DNA of 64,000 bases, taken from positions 124,001-188,000 of the forward strand of contig NZ_JMQI01000043.1 of assembly GCF_000695625.1 (NCBI RefSeq). Reading direction: 5' to 3'. Shown piece after piece: positions 8,163 through 15,496 of the stretch. The notes below the pieces were generated by a model. It was given only the letters and a program-made list of their open reading frames with translations. It ran no database searches and had not been told where the DNA came from. Numbering within the stretch: the stretch's first letter is position 1; every line of letters begins with the position of its first letter. The position numbers and the translations under genes are program-made. The DNA comes from Amycolatopsis rifamycinica. Lineage in GTDB: Bacteria > Actinomycetota > Actinomycetes > Mycobacteriales > Pseudonocardiaceae.

Positions 8163-9655
8163 GCGCGCCGGAGATCGAGCGGACGGCGGCGGAGGCCGAC
8201 GGCACGGTGTCCCTGCGCCGGATGCCGCGCTGGTACACGACGCTGTTCGTCACGGACACGCTGGAGCGCTTCGGGTTCTACGGCATGCAGGCGATTCTGG
8301 TGCTGTACGCCGCGGCGCCGCCGGACCGCGGCGGGCTCGGCCTGCGCACGGCCGACGCCGGTGCGCTGTTCGGTGCCTGGATCAGCGTGATGTTCCTGCT
8401 GTCGCTGCCGGGTGGCTGGATCGGCGACCGGCTGCTCGGGCAGTGGCGGGCGCTGCTGTGCGGCTGCGTGCTCAGCGGCGCGGGCTACCTCGCGCTGGCC
8501 GCGCCGACCGGCTGGGCCACCGCGGCCGGGCTCATCCTGTTGGCCGCGGGCGGCGCGCTGTTCAAGCCGAACCACCAGGCGCTGATCAACCTGATGTTCG
8601 ACGGCCGCCGCGGCCGCGAGTCCGGCATCTCGCTGATGTACGTCGGGGTCCAGGTGTCGGCGCTGGCCGCGCCGCTGGTCACCGGCTACCTCGGCGAGAA
8701 GGTCAGCTGGCACCTCGGGTTCTCGGTCGCGTCGGCGGCCGTCCTGGCGACCGCGTTGCTGCTGGTGTTCTCGGCGCGGCAGTTCGGCGGCACCGGGATG
8801 AGCCCGCGGCGGCCGGCGTCCGCCGTCGAACGGCGCCGGGCCCTGCGCGGGGCGGGCCTGGTGCTCGGCGCCGCCGTGGTGCTGGTCGCCGTGCTGGCCG
8901 TGACGGGACGGCTGTCCGCGACCGCCGCGATCATGGTGGCGAGCGTGCTGAGCATCGTCCTTCCGGTGGCGGGGTACGTGACGCTGTACCGGAATCCGGC
9001 GCTCACGACGACCCGGCGGCGACGGCTGCGTGGCTACCTCGCCGTCTGCCTCGGGGCGACGCTGTTCTGGATCATCATCGCGCACTCGGCGTCCCTGCTG
9101 ACGCTGTTCGCGCGCGACCACACCGACCTGACGGTGTTCGGCCTCGGCATCCCGGCCAGCTGGCTGCAGGCGGCGACCCCGGCGTTCATCCTGCTGCTGG
9201 CGCCGGTGGTCGCGGCGGTGCTGCCCAACGCCGGCGGCGTCGCGGCGAAGCTCGGTGCCGGGCTCCTCATGGTGGGCGCCGGGTTCCTCGTGATGTGCCT
9301 CGGGTCGTCGTTCGCCGAGGACGGCGAACGCGTGTCGCTGCTGTGGCTCGCGCTGGTCTACCTGCTGCACGCCGCGGGCGAGGTGATCATCGCCGCGGTC
9401 GCCATCTCCTCGGCCGCCGACGTGCTCGGGCCCGAGTTCGTCGGTCGCGTGCTCGGGATGCTGTGGCTGTTCGCCGCGCTGGGCGGCGGGCTCGGCAGCA
9501 TGCTCGTGCGGCTCAGCGCCTCGATGAGCGAACCGGTCTACTACGCCGCTCTCGGCGGGACGGCCGTCGTCGTGGGTGTCGTCTTCCTGCTGTCCCGCCG
9601 CACGCTGGGCGCCGCCCTGGCGAGTGGTTCCGAAGTCCAGAAAGGACACGTGTGA
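8159..9655 (+). CDS. POT/PTR2-family membrane transporter
   Basis: 498 aa from GTG 8159, overlapping the previous stop. About twelve hydrophobic segments are visible. The N-terminal ERFGFYGMQAILVLY is the hallmark of proton-dependent oligopeptide transporters (usually E-R-F-x-F-Y-G). POT proteins normally import di- and tripeptides; most aromatic polyketide clusters use MFS (DHA) or ABC exporters. Position in the operon argues for export or uptake connected with the product. It also overlaps the next gene (TGATG). Confidence 0.85.
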   Translation: MSAPEIERTAAEADGTVSLRRMPRWYTTLFVTDTLERFGFYGMQAILVLYAAAPPDRGGLGLRTADAGALFGAWISVMFLLSLPGGWIGDRLLGQWRALLCGCVLSGAGYLALAAPTGWATAAGLILLAAGGALFKPNHQALINLMFDGRRGRESGISLMYVGVQVSALAAPLVTGYLGEKVSWHLGFSVASAAVLATALLLVFSARQFGGTGMSPRRPASAVERRRALRGAGLVLGAAVVLVAVLAVTGRLSATAAIMVASVLSIVLPVAGYVTLYRNPALTTTRRRRLRGYLAVCLGATLFWIIIAHSASLLTLFARDHTDLTVFGLGIPASWLQAATPAFILLLAPVVAAVLPNAGGVAAKLGAGLLMVGAGFLVMCLGSSFAEDGERVSLLWLALVYLLHAAGEVIIAAVAISSAADVLGPEFVGRVLGMLWLFAALGGGLGSMLVRLSASMSEPVYYAALGGTAVVVGVVFLLSRRTLGAALASGSEVQKGHV

Positions 9656-10041
9656 TGCCGTACGCAGCCATCAGCTACCGGGTCAAGCCCGGGCACGAAG
9701 ACGAGATCGCCGACGTCTTCGCCCGGTTCCAGCGGGTCGACACCCCGGACTTCCGCGGTGACGGCGGCGAGGCCGCCGGGCGGCTGCTCGGCACGGCGGT
9801 GTTCGTCAAGGACGACGTCGTCGTGCGGTTCATCCACTTCGAAGGCGACTTCTCGGCGATCGGCAAGCACATGGCGGCCCAGCAGGGGGTGCACACGGTC
9901 GAGCACGAGCTGGCGCCGTACCTGGCCGAGCAGCGCGAGACCGACAGCGCGGCCGGGTTCGCCGAGTACTTCCGCAACGCGACCATGCGGTGCGTCTCCC
10001 AGCTGTCGGTGGAGACGCACCCGGCGGGGAGCAGGTCATGA
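9655..10041 (+). CDS. SchA/CurD-like polyketide biosynthesis protein, second copy
   Basis: 128 aa, starting MPYAAISYRVKPGHEDEIA. It keeps the features of the copy at 1982-2338 (VVRFIHFEGDF, then a basic C-terminus with MRCVSQ). Coupled on both sides by short overlaps, so it is stoichiometric with its neighbours. Proposed cyclase/oxygenase accessory of type II polyketide synthases; reaction unproven. Confidence 0.83.
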   Translation: MPYAAISYRVKPGHEDEIADVFARFQRVDTPDFRGDGGEAAGRLLGTAVFVKDDVVVRFIHFEGDFSAIGKHMAAQQGVHTVEHELAPYLAEQRETDSAAGFAEYFRNATMRCVSQLSVETHPAGSRS

Positions 10042-10913
10042 CGCTCTCCCGGATCGGCGTGATCGGGCTCGGCATGATGGGCGGCGGCATGGCCCGCGCC
10101 CTGCTCGCGGCCGGCTTCGAGGTCACCGCCTACAACCGGACGGCGGCCAAGGCGGCCCCGCTCGCCGAGGCGGGCGCGCGGATCGTGACGTCACCGGCCG
10201 AGGCGGCGGACGCGGACGTGGTGCTGCTCAGCCTGGCCGACGAGGCCGCCGTCACGCAGGTGGTGTTCGAGGGCCTGGCCACCCGGCTGCGACCGGGCCT
10301 GACGATCGTGGACACTTCGACGGTGTCGCCCGCCTTCGCGCGGGACATCACCGAACGGCTCGACGCCTTGGGCGTGCGCCGCGTCGAGGCGTGCGTGATC
10401 GGCAACCCGAAGATGGCGGCCTCCGGCGGGCTCCGGGTGTTCGTGGCCGGGGAGCGCGCGTGGGCGGACGAGGTGGCGGGCGTGCTGTCGGCGCTCGGCA
10501 AGGACGTCCGCTACCTGGGCGGGCCGGGCAGCGCCGGGGTGCTGAAGCTGGCGTTCAACCTCCTGCTGGGGGTCCAGACGGCCGGTCTGGCCGAGGCGGT
10601 CGCGTTCGCGGAGTCGATGGGCGTGGAACGGGACCTGCTGCTGGACGCGGTCGACAACAGCGGCTGGCGGTCGCCGGTGCTGGCGTTCCGCGCCGACTTC
10701 ATGCGGCGCCGCGCCTACCGGCCGGCGGCGTTCCGGACGGCGTTGATGCACAAGGACCTCCGGCTGGCGACGACCGAGGCGGAACGGCACGGCGCCTCGC
10801 TGCCGCTGACTTCCCGGACGGCGGAGCGGTTCGAGGAGCTGCTGTCGCTGGGCCGCGGCGACGACGACGCGTCCTCCGTCGTCGAGCTGACCGGGGCGGC
10901 AGTCCGGCCATGA
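10038..10913 (+). CDS. NAD(P)-dependent dehydrogenase of the 6PGDH / 3-hydroxyisobutyrate family
   Basis: 291 aa from ATG 10038 (ATGA overlap). N-terminal Rossmann motif GVIGLGMMGGGMA, then the substrate-binding segment DTSTVSP, and a KLAFNLLLG helix carrying the family's conserved Lys. The helical C-terminal domain is complete. Family members oxidise beta-hydroxyacids or reduce imines. This type is not common in type II polyketide clusters, so it may make or modify an unusual building block or act on a side chain; this is inference from position. Confidence 0.82.
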   Translation: MTLSRIGVIGLGMMGGGMARALLAAGFEVTAYNRTAAKAAPLAEAGARIVTSPAEAADADVVLLSLADEAAVTQVVFEGLATRLRPGLTIVDTSTVSPAFARDITERLDALGVRRVEACVIGNPKMAASGGLRVFVAGERAWADEVAGVLSALGKDVRYLGGPGSAGVLKLAFNLLLGVQTAGLAEAVAFAESMGVERDLLLDAVDNSGWRSPVLAFRADFMRRRAYRPAAFRTALMHKDLRLATTEAERHGASLPLTSRTAERFEELLSLGRGDDDASSVVELTGAAVRP

Positions 10914-11359
10914 TCACGTGGCTGTTGTCCGTCGCGGTGCTGGCCGGCAGCGGCGTCGTGGCCGGAGTGCTGTTCGCGGTGGCGCTGAGCGTGCTGCCCG
11001 CCCTGATCGCGATGCCCGCCGACCGGTACGTCTACGCCCACCAGCTGATCGGCAGGCGCTGGGACCCGACGATGCCGATCATCGTGCTCACGTCCACGGC
11101 GATCGACGTCGTGCTGGCTTTCCTGGCGGATTCGCGGAAGCCGCTTTTCGTGGCCGGCGCGGTGCTGCTGCTGGCGGTTTCGGTGGTTTCGCATTTCTGC
11201 AACGTGCCGATCAACCGGGTGGTGAAGAAACTGGATCCGGAACGGATTCCGGCGGGGTGGCGGGACCCGCGGCCGCTGTGGCGGCGGTTTCACCTGCTGC
11301 GGACGTTCCTGGCGGTGCTGGCCGTGGTCGTCAACGCGGCCGCGGTGGTGCCGGCGTGA
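10910..11359 (+). CDS. DUF1772 membrane protein (anthrone-oxygenase-like)
   Basis: 149 aa with about four hydrophobic segments and the family signature FCNVPINRVVKKLDPE. DUF1772 includes small membrane proteins annotated as anthrone oxygenases, which introduce quinone oxygen in aromatic polyketides. ATG overlaps the upstream stop (ATGA). Last gene before the inferred SARP promoter at 11375. A diverged paralogue is at 13430-13891. Confidence 0.8.
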   Translation: MITWLLSVAVLAGSGVVAGVLFAVALSVLPALIAMPADRYVYAHQLIGRRWDPTMPIIVLTSTAIDVVLAFLADSRKPLFVAGAVLLLAVSVVSHFCNVPINRVVKKLDPERIPAGWRDPRPLWRRFHLLRTFLAVLAVVVNAAAVVPA

Positions 11360-11374
11360 GTGCGGAACCGGGCT

Positions 11375-11417
11375 TCGAGTCCCGTTCCAGGCCGGCTTCA
11401 GCAGTGCTCCGCATTCT
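11375..11417 (+). promoter_or_regulatory. SARP-type promoter with three phased heptamers
   Basis: TCGAGTC (11375-11381), 4 nt, TCCAGGC (11386-11392), 4 nt, TTCAGCA (11397-11403), exactly 8 nt, CATTCT as -10 (11412-11417). Three heptamers at strict 11-bp phase and the 8-bp gap to the -10 reproduce the published SARP architecture. It lies 39 nt before the chain-length-factor start and shares TCGAGT and TTCAGC words with the promoter at 3586. No SARP gene is in the window. Confidence 0.65.
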
Positions 11418-11456
11418 TGGCCAGGAAATACAATTCCTTTTTCGTGGAGGGCACGG

Positions 11457-12662
11457 ATGAGCACGGTTGTCACCGGGATCGGCGTGGTCGCCCCGACCGG
11501 GATCGGCGCGGCGGCGCACTGGGAGGCGGTGCTGGCCGGGAAGTCGGGCATCGCCCGCATCGACCGATTCGACGCCTCCGGCTACCCCGTCCGGTACGCC
11601 GGCCAGGTGCCCGGGTTCTCGGCGAGGGAGCGGATTCCCGGTCGCTTGATCCCCCAGACCGACCACTGGACGCACCTCGGCCTCGCCGCCGCGGCGGACG
11701 CGCTGGCCGATGCGGCGCTCGATCCGGCCGGGGTGCCGGAGTTCGAGATGGCCGTGGTGACCGCCAGCTCGTCCGGGGGCACCGAGTTCGGGCAGCACGA
11801 GATGGAACGGCTGTACCGGAACGGACCGTCGTGGGTGGGCGCCTACCAGTCGATCGCGTGGTTCTACGCCGCCACCACCGGGCAGATCTCGATCCGGCAC
11901 GGCATGCGCGGCCCGTGCGGCGTGCTCGCCTGCGAGCAGGCCGGCGGTCTCGACGTCCTCGGCCAGGCCCGGCGGCTGATCCGCCGGGGCTCGCGGGTCG
12001 TCGTCAGCGGTGGCACCGACGCCTCCCTCTGCCCGTACGGCCTGGTGGCCCAGCTGTCCACCGGCGAGCTGTCCACGATGGACGACCCGACCCGCGCTTA
12101 CGTCCCCTTCGACGTCGAGGCATCCGGGTACCTGCCCGGCGAGGGCGGCGCGATCCTGATCCTCGAGAGCGAACAAGGCGCGAAGGACCGCGGGGCGGAG
12201 CCGTACGGCGTGGTCGCCGGGTACGCCGCCGGGTTCGACCCGCCGCCCGGCTCGGAACGGCCCCCGGTGCTCAAGCGCACGATCGAGCGCGCGCTGGCCG
12301 ACGCCGGCGTCCGTCCGTCCGATGTGGACGTCGTGTTCGCCGACGCCGCCGGGGTGCCGTCCGCCGACCTGATCGAGGCTCGAGCCCTCGTCGAGACGTT
12401 CGGACCAGGGTCGGTACCGGTCACCGCGCCGAAGACCCTCACCGGGCGCCTCTACGGCGGCGGCGCCGCGCTCGACGTCGCCACCGCCCTGCTCGCCCTG
12501 CGGGCCGGCGTCGTCCCGCACACGACCGGCCCGGTGCGGCTCGCGCCCGGCTGCGACATCGACCTGGTCACCCGGCCGCGCGACGCGGACCTGCGCACCG
12601 CGCTCGTCCTGGCCCGCGGTCACGGCGGGTTCACCGCCGCTCTCGTCCTGCGCCGCCCGTGA
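11457..12662 (+). CDS. Type II polyketide synthase chain-length factor (KS-beta)
   Basis: 401 aa ketosynthase fold. In place of the catalytic Cys of KS-alpha the sequence reads GVLACEQAGGLDV; Gln161 is the hallmark of chain-length factors, which prime decarboxylation and set chain length. A GTGGAGGGC ribosome-binding site precedes the ATG. It is followed by ACP and cyclase, the expected order, but the gene before it is a DUF1772 protein rather than KS-alpha, and no second ketosynthase is encoded in the window. KS-alpha is therefore expected upstream of position 1 or elsewhere. Chain length cannot be predicted reliably by eye. Confidence 0.95.
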   Translation: MSTVVTGIGVVAPTGIGAAAHWEAVLAGKSGIARIDRFDASGYPVRYAGQVPGFSARERIPGRLIPQTDHWTHLGLAAAADALADAALDPAGVPEFEMAVVTASSSGGTEFGQHEMERLYRNGPSWVGAYQSIAWFYAATTGQISIRHGMRGPCGVLACEQAGGLDVLGQARRLIRRGSRVVVSGGTDASLCPYGLVAQLSTGELSTMDDPTRAYVPFDVEASGYLPGEGGAILILESEQGAKDRGAEPYGVVAGYAAGFDPPPGSERPPVLKRTIERALADAGVRPSDVDVVFADAAGVPSADLIEARALVETFGPGSVPVTAPKTLTGRLYGGGAALDVATALLALRAGVVPHTTGPVRLAPGCDIDLVTRPRDADLRTALVLARGHGGFTAALVLRRP

Positions 12663-12684
12663 GAAACGAGAAACGGAGTAACCG

Positions 12685-12945
12685 ATGAGCGAGTTCACCC
12701 TGCTGGAGCTCAAGGAGATCATGACGGCCAGCGCCGGGGTCGACGAAGGCGTCGAGCTGGACGGCGACATCGCCGGCGTCGAGTTCTCGGACCTCGGCTA
12801 CGACTCCCTGGCCCTGCTGGAGCTGCGCAGCCAGGTCGAGCGCCGCTACGGCGTGGTCCTGCCCGACGACGCCGTGTCCGAGACGACCACGCCCGGTGAC
12901 GCCGTCGCGTTCGTCAACGACCTGCTCGCGAAGGCGGCCGTCTGA
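12685..12945 (+). CDS. Acyl carrier protein of the minimal PKS
   Basis: 86 aa, normal for a type II ACP. The phosphopantetheine site is GYDSLALLEL with Ser41. It carries the growing polyketide between ketosynthase heterodimer, ketoreductase and cyclases. An AACGGAG ribosome-binding site lies in the 22-nt gap after the chain-length-factor gene, and the cyclase starts 1 nt after its stop. Confidence 0.95.
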   Translation: MSEFTLLELKEIMTASAGVDEGVELDGDIAGVEFSDLGYDSLALLELRSQVERRYGVVLPDDAVSETTTPGDAVAFVNDLLAKAAV

Positions 12946-12946
12946 C

Positions 12947-13405
12947 ATGGCGGGCCACACCGACAACGAAATCGTCATCGACGCCCCGCTCGACCTCGTC
13001 TGGGCGATGACCAACGACATCCCCTCGTGGACGACGTTGTTCAGCGAGTACTCCGAGGCGACCGTGCTGTCCGAAAAGGACGGCACGATCCGGTTCCGGC
13101 TCGCGCTGCACCCCGACGAGAACGGCAAGGTGTGGAGCTGGGTGTCCGCGCGGACCCCGGACGAGGCCACGCACACCGTGCGCTCGCAGCGCGTCGAGAC
13201 CGGCCCGTTCAAGTACATGTGGATCTTCTGGGAGTACTTCGAGACCCCCGGGGGCACCCGCATGCGCTGGGTGCAGGACTTCGAGATGAAGCCGCAGGCG
13301 CCGGTCGGCGACCAGGCCATGCAGGACCGGCTCAACCGCAACACCCCGGTCCAGATGCGGCTGATCAAGGACAAGGTCGAGGCCGCCGCGCGCGCCGCGG
13401 TCTGA
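12947..13405 (+). CDS. Aromatase/cyclase (SRPBCC, TcmN-type single domain)
   Basis: 152 aa START/SRPBCC protein; opening DNEIVIDAPLDLVWAMTND and the central segment FKYMWIFWEYFE are typical of polyketide cyclases of the TcmN/WhiE-ORFVI type. A single domain, unlike the didomain ActVII type, is usual for non-C9-reducing pathways that make long aromatic chains (first-ring C7-C12 or C9-C14 closure). Directly follows the ACP. Which ring it closes is inference. Confidence 0.9.
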   Translation: MAGHTDNEIVIDAPLDLVWAMTNDIPSWTTLFSEYSEATVLSEKDGTIRFRLALHPDENGKVWSWVSARTPDEATHTVRSQRVETGPFKYMWIFWEYFETPGGTRMRWVQDFEMKPQAPVGDQAMQDRLNRNTPVQMRLIKDKVEAAARAAV

Positions 13406-13429
13406 ACACACCGAAGAAGGAGGTGCGCG

Positions 13430-13891
13430 GTGCTGCAGGTCATCGTCCCGCTCGTGCTGCTGGCCAACGGCCTCGCCGCGGGAGTCCTGATGGGAACCCA
13501 GCTCGGGGGCTGGCCGCTGTTGCGGAGCCTGCCGGCCGACCGGTACGTGCACGCGCACGCCTTCTTCGCCACGCGCTACGACCCGTTCATGCCGGTCTGC
13601 CTGATCGTGACCGTGCTGGGCGACGTCGTGCTCGCGGTGTTCGCGGACGCGGCGGGCACCCGGCCGCTGTTCCTGGCCGCGACCGCGCTCGCGCTCGCCA
13701 CGGTCACGATCTCCCTGCTCAAGAACGTCCCGGTCAACAAGTGGGTGCGTGCCCTCGACCCGGACGACCTGCCCGCCGACTTCGCAGGCCGCGACCCGCG
13801 GCCGGCGTGGGGCCGGTGGAACCGGACGCGCACGGCGCTCGCGGTGCTCGCCCTGGTCGCCAACTGCCTCGCGCTCGGCCTGTCGCTCTGA
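13430..13891 (+). CDS. DUF1772 membrane protein, second copy
   Basis: 153 aa with four hydrophobic segments, GTG start behind GAAGGAGGTGC. It shares PADRYVHAH and NVPVNKWVRALDP with the copy at 10910-11359 (PADRYVYAH, NVPINRVVKKLDP), so the two are paralogues. Anthrone oxygenase-like role is inferred from the family and the cluster. Two copies may mean two quinone-forming oxidations or a heteromeric enzyme. Confidence 0.8.
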   Translation: MLQVIVPLVLLANGLAAGVLMGTQLGGWPLLRSLPADRYVHAHAFFATRYDPFMPVCLIVTVLGDVVLAVFADAAGTRPLFLAATALALATVTISLLKNVPVNKWVRALDPDDLPADFAGRDPRPAWGRWNRTRTALAVLALVANCLALGLSL

Positions 13892-13927
13892 ACCGCGACA
13901 CCACGTCACCAGAACACGGAGGAAGCG

Positions 13928-14680
13928 ATGAATCTCGGTTTGGCAGGCAAGAAGGCCCTCGTGACCGGCGGGACGCGCGGGGTCGGCCGCGGTGTCGTGC
14001 TCGCGCTGGCCCGGGCGGGCGTCGACGTCGTCACGTGCTACCGGCAGGAGGGTGAGGCCGCGCAGTCCCTGGAGCGCGAGCTGAAGGAGATCGGCGGCCA
14101 GCACCACGTCGTGCGGGCCGACCTGGCCGACCCGGCGCAGATCACCGAGCTGCTCGACGAGTGCCGGGCGCACTTCGGGCGGCTGGACGTCATCGTCAAC
14201 AACGCCGCGATCATCAACCACGTCCCGTACGAGAAGCTGTCGCTGGACGACTGGCAGCGGACGTTGACCACCAACGTCACCGCGGTGCACCTGATCATCC
14301 AGGGCGCGCTTCCCCTGCTGCACGAGGGAAGTTCGGTGATGAGCCTCAGCTCGAAGTCCATCGAGGTCGGCATCCCGCTGCGCGCGCACTACACGACGAC
14401 GAAGGCGGCCCTGCACGGGCTCAACCGCTCGGTGGCCCGGGAACTGGGCCCGCGGGGGATCCGCTTCAACATCCTGGCGCTGGGCATGATCCACACCGAG
14501 GCCATCGACGCGATGCCGGACGAGCAGCGGGCGCAGATGATCCAGCGCTACAGCGACAAGACGGCGCTCGGCCGCCTGGGCACCCCCGACGACATCGCCG
14601 GCGCGGTGCTCTGGCTCAGCAGCGACTACGCCCGGTACGTCACCGGCGCGGTCATCCCGGTCGACGGCGGGATCGCGTGA
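13928..14680 (+). CDS. SDR-family ketoreductase, second copy
   Basis: 250 aa classical SDR: TGGTRGVG, NNAA, SLSS then HYTTTK (Tyr-x3-Lys), ending VDGGIA. Clear paralogue of the SDR at 3654-4391 (similar EAAQSLERELKEIGG and ARELGPRGIRFN segments). An AACACGGAGGAAGC ribosome-binding site precedes the ATG. Overlaps the next ATG by one base. Probable polyketide ketoreductase or a late tailoring reductase. Confidence 0.9.
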   Translation: MNLGLAGKKALVTGGTRGVGRGVVLALARAGVDVVTCYRQEGEAAQSLERELKEIGGQHHVVRADLADPAQITELLDECRAHFGRLDVIVNNAAIINHVPYEKLSLDDWQRTLTTNVTAVHLIIQGALPLLHEGSSVMSLSSKSIEVGIPLRAHYTTTKAALHGLNRSVARELGPRGIRFNILALGMIHTEAIDAMPDEQRAQMIQRYSDKTALGRLGTPDDIAGAVLWLSSDYARYVTGAVIPVDGGIA

Positions 14681-15027
14681 TGGCCGCCGCGTTCCGCGTC
14701 ATGCTGCGGATGGAGATCAAGCCGGGCATGGGCGGCGAGTTCGAGCGCGTCTGGTCGGAGATCGGCGGCTCGGTGACGTCGCACCCGGCGAACCTCGGCC
14801 AGTGGCTGTCGCGTTCGGACGAAGAAGGCGTCTACTACATCGTCAGCGACTGGGTCGACGAGCCGAAGTTCCGCGAGTTCGAGACCAGCGAGCGGCACCT
14901 GGAGCACCGGCAGAAGCTGCACCCCTACCGGTCCGGCGGTTCGATGACGACCATGCACGTGGTCGCGCACCTGCCCGGCAGCGCCGAGGCCGGTGCCGCC
15001 CACACGGACTGGGCGGTGGCGCGGTGA
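14680..15027 (+). CDS. Antibiotic-biosynthesis monooxygenase (ABM) domain protein
   Basis: 115 aa ferredoxin-like ABM protein, starting MAAAFRVMLRMEIKPG, with IVSDWVDEPKFREFE and the typical KLHPYRSGG turn. Relatives (ActVA-Orf6, TcmH, SnoaB) oxidise anthrones to quinones without a cofactor, usually as dimers. Coupled to the upstream SDR and downstream ABM gene by short overlaps. Confidence 0.83.
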   Translation: MAAAFRVMLRMEIKPGMGGEFERVWSEIGGSVTSHPANLGQWLSRSDEEGVYYIVSDWVDEPKFREFETSERHLEHRQKLHPYRSGGSMTTMHVVAHLPGSAEAGAAHTDWAVAR

Positions 15028-15338
15028 CCGACGGCGGCGTGCGCGTCCTGCTCTACCACGTGGCCGACGACGCCGCCGGCATCGAAGCCGCCTACCACGA
15101 GGCGAGCCGGCGGCTCGCGGGCGTGCCGGGCCTGGTCTCGGACGAGCTGCTGCGCTCGGTCCACGCGGAGAACGGGTTCGTGGTGGTCAGTTCGTGGACG
15201 GACCTGGCCGCGTTCGACGCCTGGGAGCAGGGCGCCGGGCACAAGGAGCAGACGGCGCCGCTGCGGCCCTACCGCGACCTTTCCCTGGCCCGGCCGTTCG
15301 GCGTCTACCGCGTCGCCGCGGCCCACCGCGCGCCGTGA
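15024..15338 (+). CDS. Second ABM-type monooxygenase/cyclase-like protein
   Basis: 104 aa from GTG 15024 (4-nt overlap). Pattern VLLYHVADDAAGIEAAYHEASRRLAGVPG, split across helix and strand, then VVVSSWTDLAAFDAWEQG and APLRPYRD is typical of ABM dimers. Adjacent to another ABM gene of similar size, suggesting a heterodimer or sequential quinone oxidation. Reaction not provable from sequence. Confidence 0.75.
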   Translation: MTDGGVRVLLYHVADDAAGIEAAYHEASRRLAGVPGLVSDELLRSVHAENGFVVVSSWTDLAAFDAWEQGAGHKEQTAPLRPYRDLSLARPFGVYRVAAAHRAP

Positions 15339-15496
15339 ACCCGCGTGCCTCGGTGGAGGACCGGTGGCGGACGGCGGGCCGCACGGTGCTCGAGGCGCTG
15401 ATCGCGTGCGGGAGCGCGCTGGCCGGGCAGCCGCCGTTCACCCCGGCCCCCGAGCACGAGGAAGAGCCCATGGATGAGGAAGACGGTGCGGCATGA
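15335..15496 (+). CDS. 53-aa translationally coupled small protein, unknown
   Basis: GTG 15335 overlaps the previous stop (GTGA), and its own stop overlaps the AccDA ATG (ATGA). Starting and ending in 4-nt overlaps, like all neighbours, argues that it is translated. Sequence has a helical core (RTVLEALIACGSALAG) and an acidic tail (EHEEEPMDEEDGAA). No family recognised. Might be a small carboxylase-associated subunit, or just a coupling ORF that carries ribosomes into AccDA. Confidence 0.5.
   Translation: MNPRASVEDRWRTAGRTVLEALIACGSALAGQPPFTPAPEHEEEPMDEEDGAA

Noticed and set aside
11457..12662. KS-alpha
   Set aside because: The active-site Cys is replaced by Gln161 in CEQAGG, so it is the chain-length factor.
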